Assembly: GCF_009650995.1 (NCBI RefSeq) | Contig: NZ_WHVV01000022.1 | Location: 1 to 44,475 of the forward strand | DNA from: Sporosarcina cascadiensis | GTDB lineage: Bacteria; Bacillota; Bacilli; Bacillales_A; Planococcaceae | Direction: 5' to 3' | Length of the DNA stretch: 44,475 nucleotides | Shown: positions 1-7,552 of the stretch, piece by piece | How positions within the stretch are numbered: the first letter of the stretch is position 1 | Layout: every line of letters starts with the position of its first letter | Program-made: the position numbers and the translations under genes | Notes under the pieces: model-generated | Database searches by the model: none | Seen by the model: only the letters and a program-made list of their open reading frames with translations | What the model was told of the DNA's origin: nothing

Positions 1-1
1 C

Positions 2-682
2 GTCAGACGAAATCCAAGTGGCAAATACTTTGTATCTATTCTAGTAGAAACAGAAGTACAGCAGTTGGAGAAAACAGAATCATCTATCGGTATAGACCTC
101 GGCATCGTTGATTTCGCCATTCTTTCTGATGGCCGTAAGATTGACAACCATAAGTTCACATCTAAAATGGAGAAGAAACTAAAAAGGGAACAACGAAAAC
201 TTTCAAAACGTGCCTTGTTAGCCAAAAATAAAGGCATCCATCTATTGGAAGCAAGAAACTACCAAAAACAAAAGCGTAAGGTTGCTAGATTACATGAAAA
301 AGTAATGAACCAGCGTGACGACTTCCTTAATAAGTTAACTACAGAAATAATCAAAAACCACGATATAATCTGTATCGAAGACTTGAATGTCAAAGGAATG
401 TTACGCAATCATAAACTAGCTAAAAGTATCTCTGATGTGTCCTGGTCCAGCTTTGTAACGAAATTAAAATATAAAGCAGATTGGTATGGAAGGTTAATCG
501 TTGAAATAGACGCATGGTTTCCATCTAGTCAGCTATGCTCTACTTGCAGTCACAATGATGGTAAAAAGTCACTAGACATGAGGAATTGGGTTTGCTCTAA
601 TTGCCAAACACCTCACGATAGAGATATCAACGCCAGTCTGAATATCCTAAGCGAAGGGCTTCGATTACAAACCTTAGCCTAA
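2..682 (+). CDS. tnpB: TnpB RNA-guided nuclease (IS605 OrfB), 5' truncated by window
   Basis: The reading frame is open to the window edge, so a TTG at 65 is not the true start. The visible part is the C-terminal two thirds of TnpB. RuvC-I shows GIDLGI with its Asp, RuvC-II shows IEDL with its Glu, then comes a four-cysteine zinc ribbon (CSTC ... CSNC), and RuvC-III shows DRDINAS with its Asp. All three catalytic acids and the zinc ligands are therefore present, so the nuclease part looks intact. TnpB proteins are programmable DNA nucleases guided by an omega-RNA that overlaps the 3' end of the gene and the right end of the element. Function of this copy is inferred from the family. Confidence 0.9.
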   Translation, partial: VRRNPSGKYFVSILVETEVQQLEKTESSIGIDLGIVDFAILSDGRKIDNHKFTSKMEKKLKREQRKLSKRALLAKNKGIHLLEARNYQKQKRKVARLHEKVMNQRDDFLNKLTTEIIKNHDIICIEDLNVKGMLRNHKLAKSISDVSWSSFVTKLKYKADWYGRLIVEIDAWFPSSQLCSTCSHNDGKKSLDMRNWVCSNCQTPHDRDINASLNILSEGLRLQTLA

Positions 683-830
683 CTACACAATACAACCGTA
701 GGAACTACGGGGTAGCTTGGTAAATAAAAGAAACCTCTGCGAGTAAAGAAATACGCTAGCAAGTATGCTTTGTTCCCAAGAATCTCTCATCTTCAATCAG
801 ACCGCAAAGTCGATAAGTGGGAGTAGTTCA
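600..830 (+). ncRNA. Putative omega-RNA (reRNA) of TnpB
   Basis: In characterised TnpB systems the guide scaffold comes from the 3' end of tnpB and the right end of the transposon, with the guide taken from flanking DNA just past the end. The 3' coding end plus the non-coding tail here fit that arrangement. The tail holds a short hairpin (ACCGTAG-GAA-CTACGG at about 691-706) and the terminal GTGGGAG hairpin. The guide would begin near 831 and read toward thiF. The 5' boundary is only a guess; this is inference from family organisation. Confidence 0.45.
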
Positions 831-873
831 AAACCAGTGTATCACGTGAAATTCAGCAATGACCAATGAAAAG

Positions 874-1890
874 TCAGCCGAGCAGCCCGGCGGCAATCTT
901 TCTTGCTTCTGTTACATCTTTTGTGCCATGGACGAGCATGCGGCCGTCACGGAACAGGACAAGCCGGTGATTATGGTATTCGCACGAAACTAAGAATGGG
1001 TTTTGCACCAATTTTGATACGGTGCCCTGGATGGTCTCCACAAAAACAGGCAGTTCGATCTGACGGTTTTTCGGCCAGGTCAGCTGCACAGTATTGCGTC
1101 CGCAGAGCACAGCTGTATGCACCATATCTGTCGCGGATAAAAACGGATAGGAAGGCTTCCGGGAACAGCTGGGGCAATTAGATTTTTTCAAGTTACGGAC
1201 GTTCATTGCCGACCGTTCTCCTGTCCATAGATCGGTTGACTCCAGACGGGGATTCATTTCAGCACCCGTCACGTATTTCAGCAATTCAGCCGTTTGCCGT
1301 GCAGCTGTCGTCACGACAATCGGGCTGACGACGCCGACGGTATCACAGGTGAGCGACTGCGGAGGCAATGCTTCAAGCAGGCAGTGCAGGCAGGGCTGAT
1401 CTTCTGCAATACCAATTGGAAATGTCAGGCCGTAACTGCCGACACAGGCTCCCATGAAGAAGGGGAGTCCCAGCTTCAGACAGGCATCATTTGCGAGGAG
1501 GCGCGTTTCGATATTGTCGGTTCCGTCGAGCATATAATCATGTCCTTCGAATAATTCCAGTACATTCTGAGGCGTGACATCCGCTACGATCCCGGTAATT
1601 TTGACGTCGCTGTTGATCACACGCAACCGTCTTTCCGCTGCCGCTGCTTTCGGCAATTGGGCAATCACATCTTCTTCGGAGTATAGTTGCTGGCGGTGCA
1701 GATTGGTCCACTCCAAAATGTCGCGATCGACAATCGTTACTTCACCGACCCCTGCGCGCACGAGCATCTCGGCCCCCGAAGAACCAAGCGCCCCTGCACC
1801 TAGGATGAATACTTTCGCTGCCCGGATCCGTTCCTGTCCTTCTTTGCCGATCGGTGCGAACAGCTCCTGCCGTGAATATTTTCCGCTCAA
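874..1890 (-). CDS. thiF: ThiF/MoeB/HesA-family adenylyltransferase (thiamine thiazole synthesis)
   Basis: 338 aa. An E1-like enzyme that adenylates the C-terminal glycine of ThiS so that sulfur can be loaded for thiazole formation. Seen: nucleotide-binding GAGALGSS near residue 31, an ordered VDRD/NLHRQ region, DGTDN, and paired CLHC and CPSC zinc ligands. The last ~100 residues form an extension after the zinc site with no motif I recognise. The start is a TTG whose TGA overlap with the thiG stop indicates translational coupling. It is the last gene of the tenI-thiS-thiG-thiF operon. A MoeB role (molybdopterin) is the main alternative, but position beside thiS/thiG favours ThiF. Confidence 0.88.
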   Translation of the reverse strand: MSGKYSRQELFAPIGKEGQERIRAAKVFILGAGALGSSGAEMLVRAGVGEVTIVDRDILEWTNLHRQQLYSEEDVIAQLPKAAAAERRLRVINSDVKITGIVADVTPQNVLELFEGHDYMLDGTDNIETRLLANDACLKLGLPFFMGACVGSYGLTFPIGIAEDQPCLHCLLEALPPQSLTCDTVGVVSPIVVTTAARQTAELLKYVTGAEMNPRLESTDLWTGERSAMNVRNLKKSNCPSCSRKPSYPFLSATDMVHTAVLCGRNTVQLTWPKNRQIELPVFVETIQGTVSKLVQNPFLVSCEYHNHRLVLFRDGRMLVHGTKDVTEARKIAAGLLG

Positions 1891-2660
1891 TTCGGCACAA
1901 GCCCTTCCATCGGACTGCTGGCGACTCCGTAATCCCTAACCGGCATGCGTCCCGCTCTGTAGCCGAGATGTCCCGCTTCAATCGCCAATTTCATTGCCAG
2001 CGCCATCTTCACAGGATCCGCCGCTTCGGAAACGGCCGTATTCAATAACACACCATCCGCTCCAAGCTCCATCGCGTAAGCTGCATCTTTAGGAGAACCG
2101 ATTCCCGCATCGACAATGACCGGCACATTAGACTGTTCAATAATCAGAGAGAGATTCAACGGATTCAGGATTCCGTGACCTGAGCCAATCGGCGCAGCGC
2201 CCGGCATGATGGCATGAACACCGAGATTGCAAAGCTTTCTTGCCAGCACCACATCGTCAGACGTATACGGAAGTACAATGAATCCTTCTTCAAGCAGCAT
2301 TTCCGACGCACGCAGTGTTTCGACAGGATCCGGCAGCAGAGAGCGGCTGCAGCCGATGATTTCCACTTTCACCATATCGCACAGCCCCGATGCTTTTGCG
2401 AGCTTTGCGATATGCACTGCTTCTTCCGCTGTGCTTGCCCCCGCTGTATTCGGCAGCAGGGTATAACGGTCTAAATCCAATTGCTCCAGGAAATTTGGCT
2501 GTGACGCCTCGAAAATATTCATCCGTTGCACGGCGAACGTCAGAATATCAGCTTCCGATACCGCGACTGCCTGTTTCTGTGTCTCAAATGAAACGTATTT
2601 ACCTGTTCCCAATAATAAACGTGAAGAAAACTTCTTATCTGCGATTTGTAACATACTCAT
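1887..2660 (-). CDS. thiG: Thiazole synthase
   Basis: 257 aa, normal family length. ThiG condenses 1-deoxy-D-xylulose 5-phosphate, dehydroglycine and ThiS-thiocarboxylate into the thiazole phosphate carboxylate tautomer. Seen: LLLGTGKY near residue 16, the Schiff-base Lys98 in [16 protein letters not shown] and the phosphate-binding VDAGIG and ADGVLLNTA stretches of a TIM barrel. The ATG overlaps the thiS stop (ATGA). The GTAGGAGGCGG that encodes the ThiS Val-Gly-Gly-Gly tail serves at the same time as its Shine-Dalgarno site. It overlaps thiF by 4 bases. Confidence 0.95.
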   Translation of the reverse strand: MSMLQIADKKFSSRLLLGTGKYVSFETQKQAVAVSEADILTFAVQRMNIFEASQPNFLEQLDLDRYTLLPNTAGASTAEEAVHIAKLAKASGLCDMVKVEIIGCSRSLLPDPVETLRASEMLLEEGFIVLPYTSDDVVLARKLCNLGVHAIMPGAAPIGSGHGILNPLNLSLIIEQSNVPVIVDAGIGSPKDAAYAMELGADGVLLNTAVSEAADPVKMALAMKLAIEAGHLGYRAGRMPVRDYGVASSPMEGLVPN

Positions 2661-2863
2661 CCGCCTCCTACAAAATGTATAATTTCAATTTGGTCTCTGT
2701 CCATGATTGGTGCGCCATAATGATCCTTCTGCAAAATCTCTTTGTTCTTCTCGACGATTAAAATTCGGTCGCTAAGCTTCAAATGTTCCAATAACTGCTG
2801 CACCGTTTCTACTTCAGGAACCACCGAATACGACTTGCCGTTTAAATCAATCGTTTTATCCAA
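2657..2863 (-). CDS. thiS: Sulfur carrier protein ThiS
   Basis: 68 aa ubiquitin-fold sulfur carrier. It ends in VGGG, the glycine tail that ThiF adenylates and that becomes a thiocarboxylate donating sulfur to ThiG. Start is TTG, seven bases after GGGAGAG. It lies 17 bases after tenI and overlaps thiG by 4 bases. Length and terminal motif are typical of the family. Confidence 0.92.
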   Translation of the reverse strand: MDKTIDLNGKSYSVVPEVETVQQLLEHLKLSDRILIVEKNKEILQKDHYGAPIMDRDQIEIIHFVGGG

Positions 2864-2880
2864 TGATAATCTCTCCCTTT

Positions 2881-3471
2881 CTATAAATCTCTTGCATGTA
2901 CATACATTTTCACTGTGTCCACCGCATCCAGATTGCTGAGCGGAGACAGGATTGCCGCACCGCTGACCCTGTGTTCTCTAAGAAATGGCAGATGTACCGG
3001 CTGAATTCCACCGATTGCATAGACGGGGACAGAAAATGATGCAGCTATTTCAAAAAGCTCATCCGTACCCCGCGGAGTCAGGTCTTTTTTCGAAGCTGTC
3101 GGATAAATATGACCGTACAGCAGCCAATTCGCTCCTGCTCCCTGCGCTTTGCGCGCCTCCTCCAATGAATGGACGGAACACCCGAATTTCAATGAAGGGA
3201 AAGCGGCCCGCACATCATTCGCTGACATGCCGAAACCCGTCAGCTGGCAGGGGATGGACAGCGATTCCGCGAGGCTGGGCCGCGCATGCATAATTAATTT
3301 ATCCGGCGGGAATCCGCTGGCGGTGAGGCGGAAAATCAGTGTTTCCAGCTGTTCATCCGACTTCGACTTTTCCCGCAGAATGAATGCATTGATATAAGGT
3401 TCTGTCTGCTGCAGCTTGAGCAGCAATTCGTCAACAGAATGACGATCATCCGTAATTCCGATTAATTTCAT
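2881..3471 (-). CDS. tenI: TenI-type thiazole tautomerase
   Basis: 196 aa, ThiE/TenI-fold TIM barrel. TenI aromatises the thiazole product of ThiG, whereas ThiE couples thiazole and pyrimidine. Seen: the stretch LLYGHIYPTASKKDLTPRG, in which His121 sits where TenI has its catalytic His122. ThiE proteins usually have Pro there. This favours TenI, though a bifunctional role cannot be excluded. First gene of the operon behind the TPP riboswitch; start ATG has GGAGGCG upstream. No tenA or thiO gene follows as it does in the Bacillus subtilis operon. Confidence 0.8.
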   Translation of the reverse strand: MKLIGITDDRHSVDELLLKLQQTEPYINAFILREKSKSDEQLETLIFRLTASGFPPDKLIMHARPSLAESLSIPCQLTGFGMSANDVRAAFPSLKFGCSVHSLEEARKAQGAGANWLLYGHIYPTASKKDLTPRGTDELFEIAASFSVPVYAIGGIQPVHLPFLREHRVSGAAILSPLSNLDAVDTVKMYVHARDL

Positions 3472-3488
3472 TGCCGTTCGCCTCCAAA

Positions 3489-3521
3489 TGAAAAAACCAC
3501 TTCCCGAATCGGAAAGTGGTT
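3489..3521 (-). terminator. Intrinsic terminator of the TPP riboswitch
   Basis: On the minus strand AACCACTTTCC-GATTC-GGGAAGTGGTT is followed by a T-run. It lies between the aptamer and tenI, so it is the likely OFF-state terminator controlled by TPP binding. Confidence 0.88.
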
Positions 3522-3561
3522 GGATGTGTCAGCATGCATGAGAATACGCCAAAACACTTGC

Positions 3562-3648
3562 CACTTCCCTCCGCAGGTACAAACCTGTTCAGGTGATAAG
3601 GGTTTCAGAGCCGCACTCTTTTCTCAGTCCTTGTAAAGGATTCCCCTA
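3562..3648 (-). promoter_or_regulatory. TPP (THI-element) riboswitch aptamer
   Basis: On the minus strand the sequence shows the conserved blocks of the THI box in order: GGGGAATCC, GGACTGAGA, ACCCTTATCACCTGA, TACCTGCGGAGGGAAGTG. The first and last blocks match the family consensus closely. Thiamine pyrophosphate binding should favour the downstream terminator at 3489-3521 and switch off tenI-thiSGF. Confidence 0.96.
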
Positions 3649-3729
3649 ATGGTCAAAAGATTATGATTTTCACTAACAGCATAGCACTTACCAGATTGAA
3701 AGAAAAGAGGTATGCCGATTTTCCGACTG

Positions 3730-4428
3730 CTAAACGAGTAATAAAGAGTCTAAGTCGATGATTTCCAGGGTTTTGGAACTGGCCTGGTGAATCCATCCTT
3801 GTTCTTCGAATGCACTTAATTTTCGGCTGATCGTTTCAGGAGTCGTACCAAGATGGGATGCAAGATCTTTTCGGCTCATCGGCAGTTCGACGGTCAATTG
3901 CTGCTGTTCTTCAGACAGATCCGCTAAATACAATGCAAGGCGGGTTTCAGCTGATTCCATGGCGATTCGGGCGGCCCGCTGTTCTGTATCTGCGAGGCGG
4001 GAAGAGAATTCCGTCAGCATCTTTAATGAAATAGCGGGGTGTTTCTGCAGGAGCTGCTGCATTTCATCCCGCTGGATAATGCATAATTCAACGCCTTCCA
4101 ATGTCTCCGCATAGGCGTCATGCGGTTTCGCATCGAACAAAGACAGTTCCCCTGTGAAATCCCCGGGTTCTAGAATGCGGACAAGCTGTTCCTTGCCGTT
4201 TTCTGACAGACGGTAGACCTTAATTCGCCCTTTATGCAAAATATACAAGCCTTCAGACCGGTCGCCGCTATGGTAAATCGTTTCGCCGCGCGGGTAGTTC
4301 ACGCTGTAGGCAAGTTCGACAATTTGGTCCATCTGTTGCTCATCCAAATGATTGAAGAGAGGGACGAGCGCAACACAGGAATGATGATGCTCTTTTGCGC
4401 CCAGTTCACAATGTGATTCCTGGTTCAT
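3730..4428 (-). CDS. Crp/Fnr-family regulator with N-terminal Cys/His motif
   Basis: 232 aa. A cyclic-nucleotide-binding-type sensor domain covers about residues 22-140 (PRGETIYHSGD, GDFTGELSLFD) and a winged-helix domain the last ~70. Its recognition helix reads TTPETISRKL, the same ETISR as FNR proteins that read TTGAT-type half sites. The N-terminus holds Cys7 and Cys18 around His20-region residues (HHHSC); the only other Cys seen is Cys116. This recalls FLP proteins of lactic acid bacteria, which have two redox-active cysteines and not the four-Cys cluster of E. coli FNR. Start: ATG with AGGTG eight bases before, overlapping the ATPase gene by 23 bases. It probably controls its own operon through the palindrome at 6620-6635. 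Confidence 0.85.
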   Translation of the reverse strand: MNQESHCELGAKEHHHSCVALVPLFNHLDEQQMDQIVELAYSVNYPRGETIYHSGDRSEGLYILHKGRIKVYRLSENGKEQLVRILEPGDFTGELSLFDAKPHDAYAETLEGVELCIIQRDEMQQLLQKHPAISLKMLTEFSSRLADTEQRAARIAMESAETRLALYLADLSEEQQQLTVELPMSRKDLASHLGTTPETISRKLSAFEEQGWIHQASSKTLEIIDLDSLLLV

Positions 4429-6307
4429 TCGGTATCACCTCACTTTTATTCTGTTTCAATGGTTTGTCGCTAGTATAGCGTATTAACCGGATTGCGTTCA
4501 AGATGACGAGAAATACACTCACTTCATGGACGAGCATGCCGGAAGCAAGGAACACCTTGCCGAGCAGTACACCGAGCAGCAGGAGAAATACGGTGCCGAC
4601 TGCAAAGAAGGTATTCTGCTTCATGTTCCGTACAGTGGTTTTCGCTAAAGCATAAGCATGGGAGAACTGATCGAGCCGGTCTGCCATCAAGACGATATCT
4701 GCCGTCTCCATCGAAATATCTGTGCCGCCTTCCCCCATGGCGAGTCCGATGTCCGCTGTAGCGATAGCGGGGGCATCATTGATTCCGTCGCCTGCCATTG
4801 CGACATGGTGACCCTGTTCTTTCAAACGCTGGACCGCTGCTACCTTATCTTCGGGTAATAGTTCGGCATGTATAGCGTCAAGGCCAAGTTGCTCGCCGAC
4901 TAGCTGTGCTGTGTGTCGGTTGTCGCCTGTCAGCATGATGATTTGGCTGATTCCATTTTTCCGCAACTTAGCCAGCGCTTCGGCGGCTTCTGGACGAATT
5001 TGATCAGCAATCGAGATGATTCCTGCTATTTCCCGGGAAATACTAACAAAGATTGCCGTATTTCCTGCTTTTTCGCGTTTAAGAGCATATTCTTCCACGT
5101 CAAAAGGAATGGATATGCCTTGTGCTTCCATTAATTTGCGATTGCCGGCAGCCAAACGCTTTCCTTCTATTGTAGACAATATTCCGTTGCCCCTGACCAC
5201 TTCTGCATCCTCTGGTTGATTTACCAAACGAATGGCACGTTTCTTTGCTTCCTTAACGATCGTCTGACCTAAATGGTGTTCGGAAATCATTTCCGCTTCG
5301 GCCGTCAGACGCAATAACTCCTTATTCTCTATACCCCATCCGCACACATCGGTTACTTCGGGACGTCCCTTTGTCAATGTGCCGGTTTTATCGAAGACAA
5401 CTGTATCGATTTTCGCCAGCTGTTCCATCACTTCGCCGCCTTTGACCAATACTCCGTTGCGGGCTCCGTTGCCGATCCCCGCGACAATTGAAACGGGGGC
5501 AGAAATGACAAGCGCGCCGGGACAGGCGATGACGAGGAAAGTTAAAGTCATTTCCATATTGCGAGTGAACAGATAGACGAGTACGGATAAAACCACGATG
5601 GACGGTGTGTAGATATTAGCGAAGCGTTCGAGAAACTTTTCGGTTTTTGACTTGGATTCCTGCGCTTCTTCCACGAGTTCAATAATACGGGCAAAAGTCG
5701 TGTCATCGCCAACTCGTGCAGCGATCACTTCTATATATCCTTGTTCGACGATGGTCCCGCTGAACACTTGATCATCCGGCATTTTGCTCGCAGGCACTGA
5801 TTCACCTGTGATGGCCGCTTCATTCAATGTTGCGTTTCCTGAAATAATCGGACCGTCGACCGAAACTTTTTCTCCTGAACGGATGACAACCCGGTCACCG
5901 ATTTCAATGTCGTCCACTGGAACAATAAAGGTTTTTCCGTCACGGACAACATGTGCTTCAAGCGGTGCCAAATCGGTAAGAGCTTTCAAGGATGAACGCG
6001 TTTTTTCCATTGTTCGGATTTCGAGCATCGCACCGAATAAGAACAGAAAGGTTACGGCTGCGGATTCTACATATTCTCCAATGAATAATGCACCGATGAC
6101 AGCGATGGTAACGAGCAGTTCAATGCTGAAGGCTTTCATCCGAATTGCTTTGAAAGCTTTGATGGCGATGGGCATTCCTGCTAAAATGGTGGACATAATC
6201 AATATGATTTGACGGGCATCACGCCATCCTGTGAAGTGAAGGATGACTGCGAACGCTAAGAGAATGGCGGAAGCGGCAGTGATGCGCATCGTTTGTTTGG
6301 CATGCAT
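4406..6307 (-). CDS. P1B-type heavy-metal ATPase with CPG membrane motif
   Basis: 633 aa membrane cation pump without an N-terminal metal-binding domain. Seen: actuator TGES (168-171), phosphorylation motif DKTGT (306-310), TGDN (460-463), GDGIND (506-511). The TM6 motif is CPG (262-264) where CadA/CopA-type pumps have CPC. The nucleotide-domain HP dipeptide is HH (SEHHLG, 342-347). TM8 begins HEVSVF, closer to the HEG-S/G-T of P1B-4 pumps than to the Asp of Zn/Cd pumps. Metal specificity is therefore open; Zn, Co or Fe(II) efflux is plausible by analogy. ATG follows GGAGG. It is the middle gene of an operon with the HMA protein and Crp/Fnr regulator. Confidence 0.88.
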   Translation of the reverse strand: MHAKQTMRITAASAILLAFAVILHFTGWRDARQIILIMSTILAGMPIAIKAFKAIRMKAFSIELLVTIAVIGALFIGEYVESAAVTFLFLFGAMLEIRTMEKTRSSLKALTDLAPLEAHVVRDGKTFIVPVDDIEIGDRVVIRSGEKVSVDGPIISGNATLNEAAITGESVPASKMPDDQVFSGTIVEQGYIEVIAARVGDDTTFARIIELVEEAQESKSKTEKFLERFANIYTPSIVVLSVLVYLFTRNMEMTLTFLVIACPGALVISAPVSIVAGIGNGARNGVLVKGGEVMEQLAKIDTVVFDKTGTLTKGRPEVTDVCGWGIENKELLRLTAEAEMISEHHLGQTIVKEAKKRAIRLVNQPEDAEVVRGNGILSTIEGKRLAAGNRKLMEAQGISIPFDVEEYALKREKAGNTAIFVSISREIAGIISIADQIRPEAAEALAKLRKNGISQIIMLTGDNRHTAQLVGEQLGLDAIHAELLPEDKVAAVQRLKEQGHHVAMAGDGINDAPAIATADIGLAMGEGGTDISMETADIVLMADRLDQFSHAYALAKTTVRNMKQNTFFAVGTVFLLLLGVLLGKVFLASGMLVHEVSVFLVILNAIRLIRYTSDKPLKQNKSEVIPNEPGITL

Positions 6308-6335
6308 ATAAATTCCTCCTTTTCAAGTAAGCCAG

Positions 6336-6557
6336 TCAAGCAACTTTCTGTTTGAGCACCGGGTAACCGAGCTTTTCAATGAGCTCTTGCAATTCATTGG
6401 CGGAGATGATGGCTCCATCGAATTGGACGCGTACTTTGTTTGAGTGGAATAAAACCTTCACTTGCTGGACTCCCTTGGCACGGGACAGGGCACCTTCAAT
6501 TTTCTTGACACATGACGGACAGCTGAACGGCTCCATGAGGAAAACTGCTTTTTTCAT
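6336..6557 (-). CDS. Small HMA-domain metal-binding protein
   Basis: 73 aa from the ATG at 6557 (AAGGATGAG upstream); a second in-frame ATG lies 9 bases earlier at 6566. One heavy-metal-associated ferredoxin-like fold with the ligand motif SCPSC in place of the usual M-x-C-x-x-C, then the family's KV.F...KV.V pattern. It probably acts as a soluble metal chaperone or as the detached metal-binding domain of the ATPase 28 bases downstream, which lacks one. First gene of the operon. Confidence 0.88.
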   Translation of the reverse strand: MKKAVFLMEPFSCPSCVKKIEGALSRAKGVQQVKVLFHSNKVRVQFDGAIISANELQELIEKLGYPVLKQKVA

Positions 6558-6592
6558 TGTTCTCATCCTTTTTGTTTGTATTTAGTATCTTA

Positions 6593-6635
6593 AGTATAGG
6601 AGAGATCAACATGATGGACCTTGACCCTCGTCAAG
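6593..6635 (-). promoter_or_regulatory. FNR-type operator and -10 box of the HMA/P1B-ATPase operon
   Basis: A perfect palindrome CTTGAC-CCTC-GTCAAG lies at 6620-6635, matching the TTGAN-N4-NTCAA form of FNR-family sites. On the minus strand a TATACT -10 box lies at 6598-6593 and no good -35 hexamer is present. With a start point near 6586 the palindrome centre is at -41.5, the class II activator position. The operon encodes a Crp/Fnr protein with the matching recognition helix. Regulation is inference. Confidence 0.7.
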
Positions 6636-6725
6636 TTATCTGCAATTTTCCCCTTTTTCTTCGGAGCAAAATGCATTATACTTAAAAAGAAGAACATTAT
6701 TCATGAAATGGGGAGAAACGTTCGT

Positions 6726-7406
6726 ATGAAGCTAACATATTCTGGTAAGACAAAAGACGTCTATCAATTAGAAGACGGCCATGTGCTGTTGAAATTTAAG
6801 GATGATGTAACAGGAGAAGACGGCGTATTCGATCCAGGTGCCAATACTGTCGGCCTGACAATAGAGGGTGCAGGGAAGTCGGGACTTCGTATGACGCAGT
6901 ACTTTTTTGAAAAGCTCGCGGAGCAGCAGATTCCGACACATTATATTGCTGCCGATTTGAATGAAGTCACAATGACGGTCAAGCCTGCTGCAGTTTTTGG
7001 AAACGGTTTGGAAGTTATTTGCCGGTTCCGTGCAGTCGGGAGTTTCTTGCGGAGATACGGACAGTACTGTGAGGAAGGTCAGACATTGGATGCATTTGTC
7101 GAAGTAACACTGAAAGATGACGAGCGGCAGGATCCTCCAATTTCAGAAGATGCGCTTGCACAGCTTGGCATTCTGACGCATGAGGAATATAAAAACTTAA
7201 AAGAGTTAACAAAAAAAGTATCTGAAATAGTTAAAATTGAAATGGCTGAGAAAGGCTTAGATTTATATGACATCAAGCTGGAATTCGGACGTGATCTCGA
7301 GGGCAATATAATGCTGATCGATGAGATTTCAGGCGGAAATATGCGTGTTTATCAAGGCGAAACCTATATTGCACCAATGGATTTAGAAAAGCTGTTATTT
7401 TCATAA
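6726..7406 (+). CDS. purC: SAICAR synthase (phosphoribosylaminoimidazole-succinocarboxamide synthase)
   Basis: 226 aa. It joins aspartate to CAIR in purine synthesis. The frame is open upstream, but the ATG at 6726 gives the family N-terminus (YSGKTKDVY) and has GGGGAG ten bases before it. Seen: [16 protein letters not shown], the [13 protein letters not shown] region, and [13 protein letters not shown] where most PurC have IDE..PDS.R. It belongs to a short subgroup resembling clostridial-type sequences as I recall them, not the Bacillus pur-operon PurC. It stands alone with its own terminator. A second PurC in a pur operon elsewhere would make this a paralogue. Confidence 0.85.
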   Translation: MKLTYSGKTKDVYQLEDGHVLLKFKDDVTGEDGVFDPGANTVGLTIEGAGKSGLRMTQYFFEKLAEQQIPTHYIAADLNEVTMTVKPAAVFGNGLEVICRFRAVGSFLRRYGQYCEEGQTLDAFVEVTLKDDERQDPPISEDALAQLGILTHEEYKNLKELTKKVSEIVKIEMAEKGLDLYDIKLEFGRDLEGNIMLIDEISGGNMRVYQGETYIAPMDLEKLLFS

Positions 7407-7412
7407 ACGGCT

Positions 7413-7445
7413 GCCGGAAACTAAAAAAGTTTCCGGCTTTTTTTA
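7413..7445 (+). terminator. Terminator after purC
   Basis: Perfect stem GCCGGAAAC / GTTTCCGGC with a 7-base loop, followed by seven T. Confidence 0.95.
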
Positions 7446-7473
7446 TTCCTCCTCAGACCATACGACGACTGTC

Positions 7474-7552
7474 TTGACAACACTTTACTTTTTCATCAAG
7501 TAAATAAAATAAGAAATTTACTGTTGACAACGCTTTCAGAGTTTCCTATAAT
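7474..7552 (+). promoter_or_regulatory. ect operon promoter with cre-like box
   Basis: TTGACA (7524-7529), 17-base spacer, TATAAT (7547-7552): exact consensus SigA promoter. TGACAACGCTTTCA at 7525-7538 differs from the catabolite-responsive element consensus (TGWAANCGNTNWCA form) at one position and covers the -35 box. The first 13 bases, TTGACAACRCTTT, also occur exactly 50 bases upstream (7474-7486). A LacI-family repressor such as CcpA, or another regulator with paired sites, is plausible; that is inference. Confidence 0.72.

Larger units (their letters stand above)
1..830 (+). mobile_element. IS200/IS605-family element, right part
   Basis: The left boundary lies outside the window. The element holds the tnpB gene and about 150 bases of right end. 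That tail ends near 830 in a GTGGGAG-TAGTTCA block with an imperfect complementary arm (CTCTCATCTT at about 784-793), which resembles the subterminal hairpin of IS605-type right ends. No TnpA (Y1 transposase) is visible, so the element could be a tnpB-only (IS1341-like) copy or could have tnpA upstream of the window. It sits 43 bases beyond the thiF stop codon. The exact right end is an estimate from resemblance to family ends. Confidence 0.75.

Noticed and set aside
1742..2474. Several 60-90 aa frames opposite thiG and thiF
   Set aside because: Shadows of the thi genes without start signals.
3485..3530. Separate attenuator unrelated to the riboswitch
   Set aside because: The hairpin follows the TPP aptamer directly and is best read as its terminator.
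6621..6725. N-terminal extension of purC by 35 residues
   Set aside because: It would be translated from the promoter region and lacks a ribosome site; family N-terminus starts at 6726.
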